Shown here piece after piece: positions 1 to 10,565 of a stretch of DNA of 64,000 nt. The translations under genes were made by a program, and so were the position numbers. The notes below the pieces were generated by a model. The model saw nothing but the letters and a program-made list of their open reading frames with translations, searched no databases and was not told the DNA's origin. The stretch lies in the NCBI GenBank assembly GCA_029851415.1, contig CM056741.1:89191282-89255281 (forward strand). Direction: 5' to 3'. How positions within the stretch are numbered: position 1 is the stretch's first letter; each line of letters starts with the position of its first letter. This stretch comes from Eretmocerus hayati. Lineage: Eukaryota > Arthropoda > Insecta > Hymenoptera > Aphelinidae.

Positions 1-2
1 TT

Positions 3-1280
3 ACGGCAACACTCAAAACTCTCAGAGCATTACTCAGTAAGATGGAAATAAAGTCAGTAGGAATAATTCGAGATCTCGTCATGCTGAGCAAGAGTGAATG
101 GGCTTACCTTGTAGAGCAATGCAACCGTATCTTTCGGAAATGTCAGATATCGATTACACTATTCGAAAATAACTTACCAGTACCACCTACCGAAGATCGT
201 GCCCGAATTATAAAAGAATATCATGAATCCGCAATCGGAGGCCACAAAGGTATAGCAAAAACTTATAGTGAACTTGCGAGTGAATTTTATTGGCCAAATA
301 TGCAGGGAGATGTAAGAATATTTGTGAGAGCGTGTCCGGACTGTCAAACAGATAAACTAGTGCGAGTAAAAACAAGATTACCCATGGTCATAACGGATAC
401 ACCGGTAGTACCATTCGAGAAAATTTCGATAGACTTTGTGGGTCCAAAGGAACCAACACAACTCGGTAACGTTCATATTCTTACCATTCAGGATTGCTTT
501 AGCAAATATATTGTGCTCACAGCTACACCCGATGCAACAACAGCGACAGTTGCGAAAACATTGATAGATAAATTTGTTTCATATTTTGGATTACCCTCGA
601 CGATTTTGACGGATCAAGGGTCACATTTTATGGGAAGAGTTTTTGAAGAATTTGCCCGTATTTTCAGAATCAATAGGTTTACTACATCGGCTCATAGGGC
701 AAGTTCAAACGGCGGTATTGAACGCATGCATCACACCCTTAACGAATACCTAGCAATGTACTTGAAAGATAACACAGAATGGGACTCACTCTTACCTTTG
801 GCACAGCACTGTTATAACTCAGCTTCTCACGTATCGACCGGATACTCACCTCATGAGATAATTTTTGGTAGAAGGGCTCGCACACCATCCAGCTTTCCTC
901 CTTGGTATCAATTGATAACTTATGACGATTATTTAGCAGATATCACGGAAGCCTATACTCAACTCCGAACACTAGCTGCTCTGAATACCTTTCAAAGTAA
1001 AGTCAAATCAAAATTTTATTACGATCAAAAAATTACGAATCGATTTTTCAGAGTAGGCGAGACTGTATATCTACTTAAAGAGCCAAGAGATGGCAAGGAA
1101 GACAAACATTACGTAGGCCCATGTGAAATACTTGAGATTGATTATGAGAAACATAACGCGAAAATACAGAAAGGTGATCAAACAAAAGTAGTACACATAG
1201 ATAAATTGAAGAATCATTGGGAAAGAGGGGACGAAACGCAATCGAGCAATCGAACGCAAAGAGATCAAACACAACTGTAA
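3..1280 (+). CDS. pol: Errantivirus-like pol, C-terminal integrase (5' partial)
   Basis: This is the integrase end of a Ty3/gypsy (errantivirus-type) polyprotein, which inserts retroelement cDNA into chromosomes. The frame is open from base 3, so the first ATG (base 42) is internal and the rest of pol lies outside the window. Counting from that ATG, a zinc-binding H-H-C-C domain uses H61, H68, C98 and C101 (RACPDCQ). The catalytic core carries D131 (SIDFVG), D191 (LTDQGSHF) and E227 (GGIERMH), with 35 residues between the last two, the classic D,D35E spacing. A GPY/F-like module (YVGPCEILEI) follows near residue 355. All catalytic residues are present and there are no internal stops. In errantiviruses env follows pol directly; here the next 9.3 kb is non-coding and an env-like frame appears only at 10.57 kb. 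The family assignment is firm; whether the two belong to one provirus is inference. Confidence 0.93.
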   Translation, partial: TATLKTLRALLSKMEIKSVGIIRDLVMLSKSEWAYLVEQCNRIFRKCQISITLFENNLPVPPTEDRARIIKEYHESAIGGHKGIAKTYSELASEFYWPNMQGDVRIFVRACPDCQTDKLVRVKTRLPMVITDTPVVPFEKISIDFVGPKEPTQLGNVHILTIQDCFSKYIVLTATPDATTATVAKTLIDKFVSYFGLPSTILTDQGSHFMGRVFEEFARIFRINRFTTSAHRASSNGGIERMHHTLNEYLAMYLKDNTEWDSLLPLAQHCYNSASHVSTGYSPHEIIFGRRARTPSSFPPWYQLITYDDYLADITEAYTQLRTLAALNTFQSKVKSKFYYDQKITNRFFRVGETVYLLKEPRDGKEDKHYVGPCEILEIDYEKHNAKIQKGDQTKVVHIDKLKNHWERGDETQSSNRTQRDQTQL

Positions 1281-1867
1281 TATTCAAAATAGAAAAGCCC
1301 CAACCTTGATGCAAATCCATGCCAGTATGAAAACGATTGGTAATGGAACATCTGAGAACAGAGTTTCAACCGAAAAATCAAAATTAGTCGAAACATTCTG
1401 GATTAGAGTGCAACATACATCTATGTATTGATTGAATTCATTCAAAAAATGGATATTTTAAATTTATCCGGCACTCTGTTTTGATACACACCTAAATGTG
1501 TATACATGATCATTTGATATCCGATATCTTGCGTTAGATTCAAGAATCGGAGCACAGAATGACGCAGAACGATTTCTGCTTCAACAAAATGAGTACGTCA
1601 AAATGATAGTAGAGCCGTGACACATATTTTGAGCGAGTGCAGAAGATAGTCAGCAAATCCAGTCTCAATGCAAACATCCGGGAAACTCCGTGACCAGAGT
1701 GACAAAACCCACGCATTTGATAACAACTCACATCTCAGATGTAGTATACACACGTAACACCCGCCAATACAATTGAAAATCAGTCAGAGATAATTCGAAA
1801 GTTTTTCAAACCTAATTTATTACAGGACTCCTTTATGCCACTTGAAATGAGAAATTCACGCATATAA
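1281..1867. other. Non-coding stretch after pol
   Basis: No coding frame, LTR or repeat could be recognised here. In an intact errantivirus env should start in this interval, but no env-like peptide is visible in any frame. Confidence 0.5.
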
Positions 1868-1899
1868 AAGAAAAAAAAAAAAAAAAAAAAAAAAAAAAA
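1868..1899 (+). repeat. Poly(A) tract
   Basis: An almost pure A run of about 30 bases interrupted by one G near its start. It could be the tail of a retroposed sequence on the plus strand or a purine-rich tract of a retroelement. The bases just after it (GCACGGCTAATGGACG) nearly repeat a stretch at 13,611 in the putative LTR, differing by one inserted base, which hints at a shared element end. Confidence 0.6.
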
Positions 1900-4249
1900 G
1901 CACGGCTAATGGACGCCGTGAATGATAACATTTGATGAGATGGAAACGTGAACATCAAATATAGCTCATGAGCCACAGATCAATTGATTCAATTGCGAAA
2001 GTCCGAAGTCTCCGGCACCATAATTTTCGAATGAAAAATCCAATGAAATATCCAATATTGAGAAATATTGAGCTGAAGTCAAACATTATCAGCCACCATT
2101 CATACTCTTCCGAGCAATTTATGAAAATTGTCAGCTGTAGTACTCAGCACTACAAAGGTCGCACTCAAGTGACTATTGTGAATGGGAAGCTAGTCAGAAG
2201 AAGAAACATTGGCAAAAAGTAATTTCGCACACGTCATTATTTTCCACACGTATGATACGTTCGCACAAAATACGCTAGACGCAAGTAGTATTAATCCATT
2301 TTCCACGCAAGCATGACAATTTAGGAACAAACTTGTCTGGTCATTCGTGAAGTGAAGTCGAGTGTGGATGCACTAGTCTCACCAAAGTTGATTAAGAATT
2401 TTGAGAAAACGCTATGATGATGACTATACAGCAAGATGTATGTCTTGATATCTCAATCTCTATCGTCTCCATATAACTGTCAAAAGAAAGATGATAAAAT
2501 CTGCTATGTTGGCGTTTCTCTTGACTCACGCAAGTCGTTCAGACTGTCAATCAGGCCGTTGTATAATACAGCAAACTGGACAGTCAAAAATCAAAAACAC
2601 TCACGGATTCCTCTGGAACGGTCATGACTACTTGAGGGATGATGACACGAAAGTGCCACGGAAACGTTCCCAAAAAGACCGGCTCTAGAGTACAAGTAAG
2701 GAAAAAGCATCCTCCAAGGACACCATGGACGTTCTTTTGGGTAATGATGGACGTGAGTGATCATCAGGGAAAAAGGGAGAATATAGTCTCGAGAACGCAA
2801 TTCCCATACTTTCGTTATTACGAAGAATTGGTTGAGAGTCAGATAAATAACCATCATTTCAGATACTAACAAAAACTAACCCAATTTCCTGTTTCCTGAA
2901 TAACAAAACCTTCAGAGTAGTGAGATGCAAAAATATAGGGCTTGCTGTTTCGCGATAGAACATCGTATTATATCCTATCGAAATGAGAGTAGGATTAATG
3001 CCCTTTGAGAGAACTAACCGAACACTGGCTGATAAGTTACTTTCGGAATGCAGAAATACTTCGTTCATTTTGCAATTGACTCTTTGAGTTTGTTAAACGT
3101 GATCCGAAACAATTCAATCTTCTCTGAAGAACCAGAGAACAGAATACGCAACTTGCCTCCATCGTTTGAATGAGCTCGATAGAATGCCCAAATTCCTCAT
3201 TATGGAAAATGAAGAATGACTTCTTCTAATTCACGAGACTCTATCCCACTTCAAATTTTCACCTATTTGTGATCACAGTCAAAAAAATTAATCTCACATT
3301 GAAAATTTGAAGATACCAAATCGGAGATTATTATTCGGAGAATATTCTCCCATGGCTATAAAAGTTGAACAGATCTTGAATTTTCCACCAGACATTAACA
3401 TAGCTATCGACGAATCAAGTGAAAAGGAAGTTCAAAAATTTGATAAAATCGATCCTTGGCTCAATATTGCTCCTTTCAATTTGGAATTTCAACTCAATGT
3501 CTACTGGAAACTTCCGGATATGAAAATGAATCTGATGACAGAATGACAGAAAGTTCACGTGATCAATCCATTATTAGAATCATGAGTTGTGGAAACGACC
3601 AGAATTTCTTTTTGACTTTCCTTACATCTCGATCCATGGTGTACGCACCAATGTCATCACGGGATCTGATGAGCATTGATTTCTCATAATACATAGAAAA
3701 CGTACACTATGAAACATACATAGGATCTTTGTGAGTCTCTCTTTACGACGAATATTATCCATACATCTCACACCATATACGTTTCAGGTCAGATATATCA
3801 CAACACCAATAGGCCTTGTGATAAGCGCACTCTCGCAGATATAAATCATGCAAAATATTACTACAGTTTCGAAACTTCCAAGGGCAGTAGTGCCGGCTGC
3901 ATGTCAATCTCTTTTGTTCAGTCAAAACAGAATTGACAGCGATTCATGCTTGCATTTATGCATCTTTCGCGATGGTATGAGAATATATGAAAATGCATTA
4001 CGTTCATATATGATCGTTGGGTATAGAAGTATCAATCAATGTGATCATGTACAAATATTTCGGCACAAGGAGTCCCAGAGCAGAATCTTTCTCCGTTAGT
4101 ACGTAGTTATCCATGGAAGAGCCACTAAGACCGCAATAATATGCCTTTACACATATAATCATCTGAATTAACGGCGATGTGAAGCCAATGTACATTTAGA
4201 CTCAAATCCTGAGGCAAGAGATAGCATGCATATTCATTAGAGTATCATC
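1900..4249. other. AT-rich DNA without recognisable gene
   Basis: Only short chance frames (under 100 codons) occur on either strand. None shows a domain, a signal peptide or a repeat that I can name. No terminal repeats were seen. Confidence 0.5.
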
Positions 4250-4484
4250 CATGTATAACGCACACGCGCACTCACGGACAGAGTGCACTGCTTCTCATAA
4301 GAACCCGTATATAACGCACACGCGCTCTCACGGACAGAGTGTACTGCTCCTCATAAGAACCCGTGTATAACGCACACGCGCACTCACGGATAGAAAGCAC
4401 TGCTTCTCATAAGAACCCGTGTATAACGCACACCCGCTCTCACGGATAGAGTGAGCAAATCTTCATGAGAGCCCATGTATAAAT
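4250..4484. repeat. 56-bp tandem repeat, about 4.2 copies
   Basis: Four consecutive units of exactly 56 bp begin at 4250, 4306, 4362 and 4418, with a partial fifth from 4474. Each unit starts with a variant of CATGTATAACGCACACGCGC and ends with CTCATAAGAACC. Units differ by a few substitutions and the fourth is the most diverged. It is a minisatellite; no function can be read from it. Confidence 0.92.
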
Positions 4485-6305
4485 TCGCTGAGGATCTAAC
4501 ACAACCATCCGTAAGAACAAGCAAAATCAGCATCACTGTTATTGAGTGGCAATGTCGGGATCTGCATTATCCTTTAGCTGAAAATAAAATTTTTATAATT
4601 TTTTATATAATGAAAACAGTAGGTAAGGAAATTTAAGGGCATATCATATTACACATCTGTTACCGTTAGCCAGGAGAACCAGAAACGAGGCAAATTTTAT
4701 GTAGTCCATCTGAAAAATCACAGAAAAGATTACAAACACTAGGAATTACAATAGGAAATCCAAGAGCACACTATTTCTGAAACATATGCCTATTTTAGTA
4801 TCAAATCTTTATAAACAGTGGTAGATCATAGATCAATAATCAAAAGCATGTCAGTCCCTTAATGGACATTCATAGGAAAAACTAACTACATGCAATAATC
4901 CATCGATATCAAAAAACTGCAGTACATTCGATCAAGAGCTATTGATCTCTGATTCGGGCTAAGATTCCAGAAAATCCAGAGTATAGAGACAACAAGTTCT
5001 CTTTTCGAAATTGACTGTCGCAACCAATATTTGAATGTCAAAATTTGCTCTCCCACATCATAACCTCTCAAGTATTTGAAATTGAATTGAATTGATCTCT
5101 AGCCAAATTTGAGTAGATCTTGAAGTACCTATTGGGATACTAAGAACCAAGAAAATCACAAAAAAAATATAGTACCTCATAATATTCGCCTGATATGATC
5201 CATATAGTCACTGTTCATCATATAAGGCCCTCAATAACAGATAGGATAACTTCAACAGCCTAGAAAAAGAATAAATGTTAATCAAAGTATAGGAAAAAGA
5301 CAGACAATATGTCTAGGATTATACTCACAGCTGAAGTCAAAGAGTCGAATCACCAATCAACATGCATTGGACCATAATACACATCAAAAAGTACATATAC
5401 CAGAAGTAGAAAGGTTCTATAGTCCCTTTACACTTACAACAAAGTTAAATATTAGGAAAATAGCATTCAGCCTACCCATGGAAATTAAGCGTAAACAAGC
5501 AACAGAAATATTCACCCTCAACAGGAATATTCAGGGTGGACTACCCACAATACATGAGAAAGGACCAACATATGTATTGACCTCACCTAAGATATACTAG
5601 AACATATTTCATTTGAATAACCTCTCACGGTCAGGGCAAGTTTGGGCTTCAGCAGCTCCTTTACCAAACTATACACAAGTTTATCACCAATCCTCCCATT
5701 GACACTAGTGTGGCCCAGAAATTTGATAAGAGATCACAAGGTATCCAAAACACTGTCACGCAATCTTTTTTCACAGCATACTCATTTGGAAAGAGGATAT
5801 TTTAGAAACATGCTTGAACAAATTGCAAAAGAATCTCAATTTTTGCTATTCATTTCCATGATATATGAAGCATAGAAAGCTAGGCTTGTTAGGACCATTT
5901 TCAGAAACATGGAGAACAGACCAAAAGTAAATGCTTTACCAATTTCAATCAGTGAGAAATACAGGATCATGAAGAGAATTCCACCATCATAGGATGAGTA
6001 TATTAAACTATATCAATTTCTGGGTCGAATGAGCCATTGTACTTAATTTATACTGATTGAGTGCTCACTGCCTGTTTGCTCCCGTTAACCTGAAAAGTTA
6101 GGAAGAAAACTTCACAAAGTATCAAATCATGTATGACGTCCATTAACTCCAATACTTATCTGATACAAAATCTCACAAACATCCTCCTGGTAAAAAAATT
6201 CCCATCAAAGATAAGCAAAACCCCAACATTTGGTCTTGAACAATAACAATCACAACACTGGTAGAGCCATCAAGCCATAATGTACACATGAAGACTGACT
6301 ACTAT
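4485..6305. other. AT-rich DNA without recognisable gene
   Basis: Two short frames (5367-5600 and 5642-5875) lie close together on the plus strand but show no recognisable family and their composition matches the flanking DNA. I do not call them genes. A (GA)n run sits just downstream at 6312-6328. Confidence 0.45.
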
Positions 6306-6849
6306 TCAAACGAGAGAGAGAGAGAGAGGGCCAACATGCGACGAAAACTGAATGACAACGAAAATTGTAGTATATGAGCTATTAATAGCCGGCGCACTGG
6401 CGGGTGCCACAATATATAGGTCTACACCGAGATACAGATACAAACGCACAGTCTCGGGGGCATTACAACCGCATCGAAAGCAAGTCACAGGCGCGAGCTA
6501 TACACTTTCCTGTGTACCCGAATTTTTCAAAAAGTTCCACAAAATTTTAGTGGGTTATCAACATTATCATGCAAGGACCTCACCTTCCAAATTTCGGCTC
6601 GATTGGATGTTTTTCCGGGGATCCAAAAACTTGCACCACAATGCACACAAAATGCCCCTACCGGGACCATTTTTCATTATTTGACACATGTTCCGAGTGC
6701 CACAAGAAATACTTCTCCTTTCTGAATTCGATTGCAAATCTCAGGTTTAACTCATCAATAATATTTTCGGACAAAATACTATACAAAATTTTGGTTAAAA
6801 ATGCATGACAAAGCTTCTCTCGAAACGGTGAAAAAGGGAACTTTGAACC

Positions 6850-7470
6850 ACGAAAATTTCCAAAATTTGGATTTTTCTCGAATTTTTCCATAGAAAGGTT
6901 TGATAGCTCTGATAGATACCTTGAATTTGAGCTGTTGAACATCAAAATCGGATGAAAACTGACCAAGTTAGGGTACTTTTTCGCGTACTCTCGCTTATGT
7001 ATGGATAACCGTATATTACATTGATTTTGACTCCACTGTGAGGGCTGGAAAATTTTTTGGCTGTCGATCGATTCTGATTCTGGTGGAATACATCTTGAGG
7101 AGTATTCATACCGAATTTCACATCAATATCATCAAAATTGTTTGATTCACGACAAATTATACATTTATTTTTGTACCAACGGTACCTGTTTAGGTGAAAT
7201 TTTGATCATGTAATATTCCAGTCTCAAAAATTTTCCATCCAATTGCGGACCTGTACTGTTAGTTTTCCATCAAAGTATGGTGTTAAACCTCCTATACTTT
7301 GTGATTACATACGCAAATTTCAATTCCTAGATGAGAAATTCAAATTTTCGCATATAGCTGTTTTCCAGGTCGAAGCCCTGCGTTTTACCCTTTGAAATGC
7401 TTCGATTCCGTTTCTGAGACTTCTAGTGGTGTTCGTGATTATTAAAACACTTAGTTATATGAATTCGCTA
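6850..7470. repeat. Diverged direct duplication, copy 1
   Basis: This non-coding block is repeated about 1.36 kb downstream in the same orientation (8210-8830). Shared landmarks in the same order include TGACCAAGT followed by TTTTTCG.GTAC, a GGGTTTTGATTCT-like phrase, GTGAAATTTTGAT, ATAATAT...GTCTCAAAAATTTT, and CGCATA..ACTGTTTT. The spacing of the landmarks stays within about 12 bases, so it is one duplication rather than chance. Confidence 0.75.
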
Positions 7471-7740
7471 TAATAATGAATGTTACAGAGGTCGTTTGAC
7501 GGAAATACCGATGAGAATCTGTCGATACATAACTGAATTTTCGGTCAGTGTTTTTGTCTGAATGTTTGCGCTAAATATGGGGAAGTTTATATGATGATCG
7601 GTATCGATCAGAATGGTGACGATAATTCATGCAATAAACAACTGATATGAATAATGCAACCGTCCATATTTGCATCTGTCAGGACAAGAGAAACCACCGG
7701 TCATCCAGCTTATATTCGGCACAACGAACGCGTCATATCC

Positions 7741-7782
7741 GAGATGTGCTATATATGCGGAGAGATGTGCTATATATGCGGA
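7741..7782. repeat. 21-bp perfect tandem duplication
   Basis: GAGATGTGCTATATATGCGGA occurs twice back to back, forming a small two-unit tandem repeat between the two copies of the larger 1.36-kb duplication. Confidence 0.85.
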
Positions 7783-7965
7783 TGGAATACGAAATGCTAT
7801 GTTAATAACCCCGCATGAGAAGCTGATGCGGAGTGAAACATCCACACACTAGAGACACTAGGAGAATTCAGTCGAGTCGGGGAGGGGCCGATTATTTCTA
7901 TCGGTTCCTCTCTCTGCCTCTCCTTCGTTGCCCATATACGATGAGCGTGCTATATGTGTGTATAA

Positions 7966-7967
<2 letters not shown>

Positions 7968-8002
<35 letters not shown>
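7968..8002. repeat. (TA)n microsatellite
   Basis: A run of about 17 TA dinucleotides. Short frames that cross it on both strands are low-complexity artefacts. Confidence 0.95.
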
Positions 8003-8005
<3 letters not shown>

Positions 8006-8209
8006 CGGCATAGTACTATGGAATTTTTATCGCTTGCAACTGTGAAACTATCTCTCATCAACGATGGGAAACATTTTTCTTTCTCAAATGAGTTGAACAT
8101 CTGGATTTTCAACTGATGTTACAAACTCTATCATGATTGGTTATCGAAATTTTGGGTGTTTTTACTCGTCGGGTGGCTCTTTCGACTATAGAGATTGACG
8201 ATTTTCAAC

Positions 8210-8830
8210 TTTGAATTCTTGGAATTTTGTGCTCTTCTTGAATTCCCCCATTCAAATAAGCTAATAAGCCTTGAAAAGAGCTTCAATTTAAGCTATTGTA
8301 GGCCCAAGTGGGGTGAAAATTGACCAAGTAATGATGATTTTTCGAGTACCTTCTTTTACACATGAAAAATTGAATTTTTAATGGATGTTCACTCCTCCGA
8401 GGTGATTTGGAAATTTTTGAGGTTTTAATGGGTTTTGATTCTAGTAGTGTATACCTTAAAGAGTGTCTACACAAACTTTTGACGTGGTAATATCAGAATT
8501 GTTCGATTTATGAACAAATACGCACTCGATTTTTGTTCCGATGGCAACTTTTTGGGTGAAATTTTGATTGCATAATATCTTGGTCTCAAAAATTTTTCTA
8601 TTGTTTTCCTGTATCTTTCGATCGGTTCCTCTTCAAGATATGATGTTACTCAATTGATCTTTTCCTATTCCATATGTACCTTTGAATTCCAAGGTGAGGA
8701 ATTTGGAATGACGCATACGACTGTTTTTCGTGTTGGAAACTTGCATTTTTCCCCTTGTAATGTTCATATTTCAATTCTCACGCTGAAATTCACGTGAACA
8801 ACTATTGCTATACATGATTATGTAGATTTG
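8210..8830. repeat. Diverged direct duplication, copy 2
   Basis: Second copy of the block at 6850-7470, collinear with it and diverged by substitutions and small indels. Bases 8930-9055 repeat some of the phrasing again (Y-rich stretch, then AGTTTTAGAGGTTATCTACG resembling AGTTATAGTGGTGGTTTACG), so the ancestral unit may itself have been repetitive. Confidence 0.75.
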
Positions 8831-9461
8831 TGATGACGATAAACAGTTATAGTGGTGGTTTACGCAAAATTCATGTCCTAGTAACAATTTCAAAGGCTGA
8901 AGTACGCATTTCCCATGTACTTTTCGATGAAATTTCGTAATGTCTAAAATTGAATCTCTCGCTTGACTAACTTCTTTTTGGCAATGAAATAGGTGGAAAC
9001 AAATAGTTTTAGAGGTTATCTACGAAGTTTCATAGCTATACGCATCAATTTCTGTGTTTTTTGACTTTATTTTTCGAAATTCTGGAATTGACTTTTTGGG
9101 GTACTTTGACTCGAATTTCGTCCGTTTTCTCGACTTCGGACTGGGTGTGGAGTGTAAAGTGACTCGATACGTGTTTGTGTGGATACTTATGTGTGTGATA
9201 AGGGTGGTTTAATGTGTCTTGTAGTAAATTCTCCCGATCCGTAGTGTGGATGAGGTGTCAAGCGGTGAAATACACATTCATATCTGTATACGGGATTTAC
9301 ACTCCACTAGATAGCCGCACTATCCTTCCAATTCGTAAAGCATCGCATAGCAAATGAATCTCTTAGCATCAAGCACGGCAGCATATAAGCATACGCGTAA
9401 GCAGTGACTCGAACGGCCGTCCTATAACCACGCGTATATATCCAACGGAGTCACACGGACG

Positions 9462-9592
9462 CACGCATTTTGGCCGGGGTGCTTCTGTGAGAGTTGCATG
9501 TTGAAGCATAGTAGACGCGCGCAAAGAAAGCTAATCACACTTCACGCACAAGTAAAATTTGTCCCGGGTGCTTCTGTGTGTGTTACATGCAG
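9462..9592. repeat. Short direct repeat pair, offset about 89 bp
   Basis: The phrase CCGGGGTGCTTCTGTGAGAG near 9475 recurs as CCCGGGTGCTTCTGTGTGTG near 9564, with loosely similar flanks (ACGCACG / ACGCACA upstream and GTTGCATG / GTTACATG downstream). It lies in a slightly GC-richer block just upstream of the env-like gene. Confidence 0.6.
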
Positions 9593-9659
9593 CCAGCATT
9601 GGGAGCGAATATGCGATAAGCGCTTTTATTTTTCCGCCGTGTTATTCTTATGGGAGAGA

Positions 9660-10500
9660 TTTCAGATCCGGCCAATTTTTTTTATACAGTCTTAATTCGA
9701 CTCGTTATCCATTCTTCACGATTGTTATTCAATATAAATTTACATTCTCGTTCCCATCCTTTCTTCTACCCCTTTTTATCAAATCACTCTGGAAAATTTC
9801 AGCTTGCATGAAATAGTTATAAGTCATTTTAAATACACTCCATCACACAGGATTGTTGAGTCACTACACTAACAAATTCTTATTAGTAATAAAAACAAAT
9901 CTCAAATTTTGATCACAGAAAACAACAATATAAGGTATAAGCAACAAAATGAGTTTTGACATTTTCATTCTCAAAATTTCAAGCGATTAAATTACAAAAC
10001 AAAGTCAGGACAAGCATTATTAGGAGTTGAGATAACAGCACATGAACACATCAGAATGAAAAGATTCTAAGAACCACATTTTTGAACTACCACATATAGA
10101 ACCCCGTAACTGTGCATAAACTTGGTCCAACAAATCATTTTTTTTTGCTTCATATCCCTAACCTGACACCCGCCGCAACGGGCACACCCAACCTGAAGGG
10201 ACTACATAGCTGAACTGACTGACAGACTAACTGCCAGAAAGCCAAAAGAGAAACTACGCCCACCACATAATAATCAAAAATACTCATACGTCATATTTCC
10301 GGTCCTAGTCTTACCAGCACGCTATGTATTATAGCTAGCTTGAGCAACTCTGATAAAGACCAGATATACGGTTCACACTGGAAGCCCCTCAGATATGCCC
10401 AAAATATTTTTTTTTTAAAGAAGAAAATACACACACCGAATGGAACAAATGATTTTTACTCAAAACAATATCGAAACGAATCGAACATAACTCTCCCCAT
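9660..10500. other. Non-coding leader of the env-like gene
   Basis: No gene is visible. The last 60 bases before the env-like ATG contain a strong pyrimidine tract (TTTTTTTCTCTCTC, 10514-10527). An in-frame stop (TGA, 10500-10502) closes the frame upstream. An AG that could serve as a splice acceptor lies at about 10591-10592, just inside the annotated frame (ATTTGCAG). Confidence 0.45.
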
Positions 10501-10565
10501 GAGGAGCAATATCTTTTTTTCTCTCTCATCATCATTCCGCCCTTGTACCATTTATTCATGAATAT

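Noticed and set aside
1900..1916. Near match to 13,611 (GCACGGCTAATGGACG against GCACGGCTATGGACG) as evidence of a second LTR
   Set aside because: Similarity does not extend beyond about 16 bases on either side, so an LTR cannot be called at 1.9 kb.
5367..5875. Two adjacent short plus-strand frames
   Set aside because: No domain, no homology I can recognise, composition as in the AT-rich flanks.
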